From Pseudomonas alcaligenes (GTDB lineage: Bacteria; Pseudomonadota; Gammaproteobacteria; Pseudomonadales; Pseudomonadaceae), in assembly GCF_014490745.1 (NCBI RefSeq), contig NZ_LZEU01000001.1:2321501-2385500 (forward strand): 64,000 bases of DNA. Reading direction: 5' to 3'. Within the stretch, counting starts at the first letter, position 1, and the number at the start of each line of letters is the position of its first letter. This document shows positions 61,173 to 64,000 of this stretch, piece after piece. The notes below the pieces were generated by a model that ran no database searches, was not told where the DNA came from, and saw only the letters and a list, made by a program, of their open reading frames with translations. A program made the position numbers and the translations under genes.

Positions 61173-61739
61173 TCAGGCCGCCTCGAAGCCAAGGCGGTTG
61201 CGGCAATGCAGCAGTGCATCGCGCAACAGGAAATGCACCAGGGTGGGCGAGGCATTCAGGTGGGTGGCCACTTCGCGCTGGCTGTAACCTTCCAGCTGGC
61301 TCATGGTAAACACGGTGCGGGTTCGCTCGGGCAGCTCGCCAATGGCCTGGTGCATGCGCTGCCACTCCAGCTCGCCGATGGCAGCCTGTTCGGGCGTGGA
61401 TTGTGGCGCCGGCAGCTCTTCCAGCGGTTCTTCGTCGAAGCGGTAGCGACCTTCCAGCGCCAGGCGGCGCAAACGGTCGATGGCCAGGTTGCGCACCATG
61501 CGGAACAGGTAGCGGATGGGTTCCTGGATGGCGTGCTGGTCGCCGCTTTCCCACAGCTTGAGAAAGGCGTCCTGCACTACGTCCTCGGCCCGCGCGCGGC
61601 AGCCCAGCAGGGCCTGGGCCGAGTCCACCAGGGCGCGGCGACTGCCGTGGTAAAGGCCTTCCAGCTGGCTGTTCTGGTCAGCTTCCGGTAGCGCTGCTGC
61701 CACCGCATCCTGATCCATCAGCGTATATAAACTTCCCAT
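61173..61739 (-). CDS. ECF sigma factor (FecI/PvdS-like, iron starvation)
   Basis: This 188-residue sigma-70 factor has region 2 in LVDSAQALLGCRARAEDVVQDAFLKLWE and YLFRMVRNLAIDRLRR. Region 4 is IGELPERTRTVFTMSQLEGYSQREVATHLNASPTLVHFLLRDAL. No FecR-like anti-sigma gene is adjacent and the receptor lacks a signalling domain. It therefore looks controlled only by Fur, as PvdS partly is. A perfect Fur-type dyad lies just upstream. It should drive the receptor and mbtH promoters that share an A-A-A-T-N16-CGTC pattern. ATG 61739 has GAGG upstream. Confidence 0.93.
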   Translation of the reverse strand: MGSLYTLMDQDAVAAALPEADQNSQLEGLYHGSRRALVDSAQALLGCRARAEDVVQDAFLKLWESGDQHAIQEPIRYLFRMVRNLAIDRLRRLALEGRYRFDEEPLEELPAPQSTPEQAAIGELEWQRMHQAIGELPERTRTVFTMSQLEGYSQREVATHLNASPTLVHFLLRDALLHCRNRLGFEAA

Positions 61740-61774
61740 CGGCCAATCCTCGGCAGCAGATTGGTGCGCATCTT

Positions 61775-61793
61775 AATGATAATCCTTATCATT
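61775..61793. promoter_or_regulatory. Fur box upstream of the ECF sigma factor gene
   Basis: AATGATAA-TCC-TTATCATT is a perfect 8-3-8 inverted repeat closely matching the 19-bp Fur consensus. It lies 36-54 bp upstream of the sigma factor start, so iron-loaded Fur would repress the whole locus through the sigma factor. Confidence 0.93.
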
Positions 61794-61958
61794 ACAAGTC
61801 AATATTTGTGCGCTGCTACAAAAGGCCGATGAAAGCCCTCTGCCTGAGCCCTTTTGGCTCTGACTTCGCGGGGATGAATGAGTGGCAGATCCGGCCTGGG
61901 CGGCCACGGATGCGGAAAACAAGGCGCCGCCCGGAACAGGCGGCGCGCGGGGGGACTA

Positions 61959-62978
61959 TCAGTCGGTAACGCTCATCACCACCCGCCCATTGGCCGGGCA
62001 GGTTTCCATGAACTCGCTGGCCTTGACGAAATCCTTGAAGTCGAAGGTCTTGCAGATGGTCGGCTTGAGCAGGCGGTCGGCGGTCAACTGGTTGACCCGG
62101 GTCAGCGCCCGCTGCACGGCGGCCTCGTTGTACTCCAGGCCCAGCTCCGGCTGGCCGGTGAAGTCGAGGATGCAGTGGCGATAGAACTGCAGGTGCTTCT
62201 TGAACGCCGCACAGGCCGGGAACGCCGCGTCGTTGCCACCGTTGACGCCATAGATGATCAGCTTGCCGCGGGTTGCCGCGACATCGCCGAGCAGCTTCAT
62301 CTGCGGGCCGGCACACTGGTCGAGTACCACCTCGACGCCCTGGCCGTTGGTGTAGCGTTCGACTTCCAGCACCAGATCCTGCTCTTCGGTGTCGATCACC
62401 TTGTCCGCGCCCAACTCGCGCAGCCAGGCCCGGCTGCCGCTCTCGCTGGTGGCGGCGATGACCTTGGCGCCCAGCGCCTTGGCCAGTTGCACGGCCTGCG
62501 GTGCATGGCAGTGGGCGGCTTCGGTGATCAGCACATGCTGGCCGGGCTGCACGGCTGCCAGGTCGACCAGGGCGAAGTAGGCATACAGGTGCCCGGTGTA
62601 ATGCACGGCCGCCTCTTGCGGCGACAGCACATCCGGGTAACGGGTCAGCGCCAGGCGCGGGATCAGCACCAGATCGCCCCAGGCTTGATACTGGTTGGGG
62701 CTGAAGGCCGGGAAGCTGGCCACCGCCATGCCGACCTCGAGGTCTTCGACCCCGCTGCCTACGGCTTCGACCACGCCGGCCAGTTCATAGCCGATACCGG
62801 CCGGCAGGCGTGCCTGTTCCGGCGCCAGGTTCTGCCGCCAGAGCATATCGCGCCAGTTCACCCCCAGCGCCTGGGTACGCACCAGCACTTCGTCGGGGCC
62901 TGGTTTGGGCGTCGGCACTTCTTCCAGACGCAGCACGCTGGGATCGCCGAACTGGTGGAAACGGATCATGCGGGACAT
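61959..62978 (-). CDS. MDR-family quinone oxidoreductase/alcohol dehydrogenase-like protein
   Basis: This 339-residue medium-chain dehydrogenase shows MIRFHQFGDPSVLRLEEVPTPKPGPDEVLVR at the N-terminus, GVNWRDMLWRQNL, IGYELAGVVEAVGSG and an NADPH fold at VLITEAAHCHAPQAVQLAKALGAKVIAAT. The catalytic zinc ligands of true alcohol dehydrogenases are not evident, so a quinone oxidoreductase-like role is more likely. ATG 62978 has GAGGTG upstream; the frame extends antisense far beyond it and that part is not real. It is divergent from a LysR gene that probably regulates it. Confidence 0.88.
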   Translation of the reverse strand: MSRMIRFHQFGDPSVLRLEEVPTPKPGPDEVLVRTQALGVNWRDMLWRQNLAPEQARLPAGIGYELAGVVEAVGSGVEDLEVGMAVASFPAFSPNQYQAWGDLVLIPRLALTRYPDVLSPQEAAVHYTGHLYAYFALVDLAAVQPGQHVLITEAAHCHAPQAVQLAKALGAKVIAATSESGSRAWLRELGADKVIDTEEQDLVLEVERYTNGQGVEVVLDQCAGPQMKLLGDVAATRGKLIIYGVNGGNDAAFPACAAFKKHLQFYRHCILDFTGQPELGLEYNEAAVQRALTRVNQLTADRLLKPTICKTFDFKDFVKASEFMETCPANGRVVMSVTD

Positions 62979-63176
62979 CACACACCTCGCCTTCATATCT
63001 CTATGGCCACGGACTCTATACGGGCTTTCCCGGCAACACCACCCGCCCATATTGATAGTCACCATAAATAGGGATGATCGACGCCGGTGCGAGTTCAACT
63101 CGCCAGGTAGCCGCTGCACTCTTGACGCCAGCGTGCCACGGCCGCACCTTTCACACACTTCATCCGGATGCCGCCC

Positions 63177-64000
63177 ATGAACCGCAATGACCTGCGCCGT
63201 GTCGATCTCAATCTGCTGATCGTGTTCGAAACGCTCATGCACGAGCGCAGCGTCACCCGTGCCGCGGAGAAACTGTTCCTCGGCCAGCCGGCGATCAGTG
63301 CCGCCCTCTCCCGCCTGCGCGGCCTGTTCGATGACCCACTGTTCGTCCGCACCGGGCGCAGCATGGAACCCACCGCACGGGCCGGCGAGATCTTCGCCCT
63401 GCTCTCGCCGGCGCTGGACTCCATCTCTACTGCAGTCAGCCGCGCCACCGACTTCGAGCCGGCGACCAGCAAGGCGGTGTTTCGCATCGGTCTGTCCGAC
63501 GATGTCGAGTTCGCCCTGCTGCCGCCGCTGATCCGCCGTCTGCGCGGCGAGGCGCCGGGGGTGATCCTGGTGGTGCGCCGCGCCAACTACCTGCTGATGC
63601 CCAACCTGCTGGCCTCTGGCGAGATTTCCGTGGGCGTCGGCTACACCGAGGATCTGCCGGCCAACGCCAAGCGCAAGGTGCTGCGGCGCAGCCGGGCCAA
63701 GCTGCTGCGTGCCGACAGCGCACCGGGCAACCTCAGCCTGGACGAATACTGTGCCCGCCCCCATGCCCTGGTGTCCTTCGCCGGCGACCTCAGTGGCTTC
63801 ATTGACGAGGCCCTGGAGAAAGTCGGGCGCAAGCGCAGCGTGGTGCTGGCCGTGCCGCAGTTCAACGGCCTCGGCACCCTGCTGGCCGGCACCGACATCG
63901 TCGCCACCGTGCCCGACTACACCGCCGCCGCCCTGACCGCCGCCGGCGGCCTGCGTGCCGAAGAACTGCCGCTGGAGCCGCAGACTTTCGAGCTGCACAT
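63177..64000 (+). CDS. LysR-family transcriptional regulator (partial, 3' end outside window)
   Basis: 274 codons are visible. The N-terminal helix-turn-helix is DLNLLIVFETLMHERSVTRAAEKLFLGQPAISAALSRLRGLFDDPLFVRTGRSM, the classic LysR DNA-binding block. An effector domain follows (RIGLSDDVEFALLPPLIRRLRGE), of the NodD/PnbR-like type. The window ends before the stop codon. ATG 63177 starts MNRNDLRRVDLN. The gene is divergent from the oxidoreductase gene, with a ~200-bp shared promoter region. Confidence 0.93.
   Translation, partial: MNRNDLRRVDLNLLIVFETLMHERSVTRAAEKLFLGQPAISAALSRLRGLFDDPLFVRTGRSMEPTARAGEIFALLSPALDSISTAVSRATDFEPATSKAVFRIGLSDDVEFALLPPLIRRLRGEAPGVILVVRRANYLLMPNLLASGEISVGVGYTEDLPANAKRKVLRRSRAKLLRADSAPGNLSLDEYCARPHALVSFAGDLSGFIDEALEKVGRKRSVVLAVPQFNGLGTLLAGTDIVATVPDYTAAALTAAGGLRAEELPLEPQTFELH

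Noticed and set aside
61959..63998. 679-codon version of the oxidoreductase
   Set aside because: The extension runs antisense through the LysR gene; the MDR fold starts at 62978.

Overview
The window looks like a chromosome segment of a Pseudomonas-type gammaproteobacterium. Evidence includes two OprD-family porins, a PtrA-like copper protein with Pseudomonas-style cop boxes, PvdS-like iron-starvation promoter motifs, a PvdA-like hydroxylase and FhuF. Base composition is uneven. The first ~24 kb is moderate in GC with AT-rich gaps, while the siderophore region (36-62 kb) is very GC-rich and carries long open antisense frames. This suggests that the left part, a metal-resistance island, was acquired separately. 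No rRNA, tRNA, CRISPR or intact transposase was seen.

Region 1 (1-21.5 kb) is a copper and heavy-metal island. From the left: the 5' part of a large AAA ATPase with a CxxC hook; a CopZ-like chaperone behind a MerR/CueR-type operator; a bufABC operon predicted to make a modified copper-binding peptide (bufferin); a PtrA-like protein and copA-(Met/His-rich protein)-copB-cytochrome c-copG, both with near-identical cop boxes; an OprD-type porin; DUF305 and DUF326 copper-binding proteins; a dmeF/dmeR-type cobalt/nickel efflux pair with its operator; a cusCBA efflux system with a CusF domain fused to CusB; an AraC regulator with an upstream perfect Anr/FNR box; and a fatty-acid-hydroxylase family membrane enzyme. 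The island fades into a relic zone (21.5-22.9 kb) with a frameshifted DUF3302 gene, a diverged duplicated segment and regularly spaced iterons resembling a transposon end.

Region 2 (23.1-32.5 kb) encodes what appears to be an envelope-glycan modification pathway. It has a membrane-anchored beta-propeller, UDP-glucose dehydrogenase, a UDP-glucuronate 4-epimerase-like enzyme, a TVP38/VTT protein, a polyprenyl-phosphate glycosyltransferase and two ArnT/PMT-like transferases. The gene order predicts UDP-GlcA to UDP-GalA to a lipid-linked sugar to transfer on the periplasmic side, by analogy with galacturonic acid decoration of lipid A. A COG4705 membrane protein follows. Region 3 (32.8-36.4 kb) holds an MFS transporter, a second OprD porin and a Ser/Gly-rich protein of unknown function.

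Region 4 (36.5-61.8 kb) is a complete siderophore locus on the minus strand: ECF sigma factor behind a Fur box, PvdE-like exporter, MbtH protein, type II thioesterase, two NRPSs, TonB receptor, GNAT acetyltransferase, ornithine N-hydroxylase and FhuF. The module order is C-A-T-E, C-A-T, C-A(Ser)-T, then C-A-T-E-TE. Three A domains share one code and the third module reads as serine. This predicts X-X-Ser-X with X most likely N5-acyl-N5-hydroxyornithine, the amphibactin layout, probably N-acylated by the initiating C domain. The three X-type A domains each carry an in-frame REP-like palindromic insertion, and a ~0.9-kb stretch of two of them is identical. The window ends with a quinone-oxidoreductase-like gene and a divergent, truncated LysR regulator.
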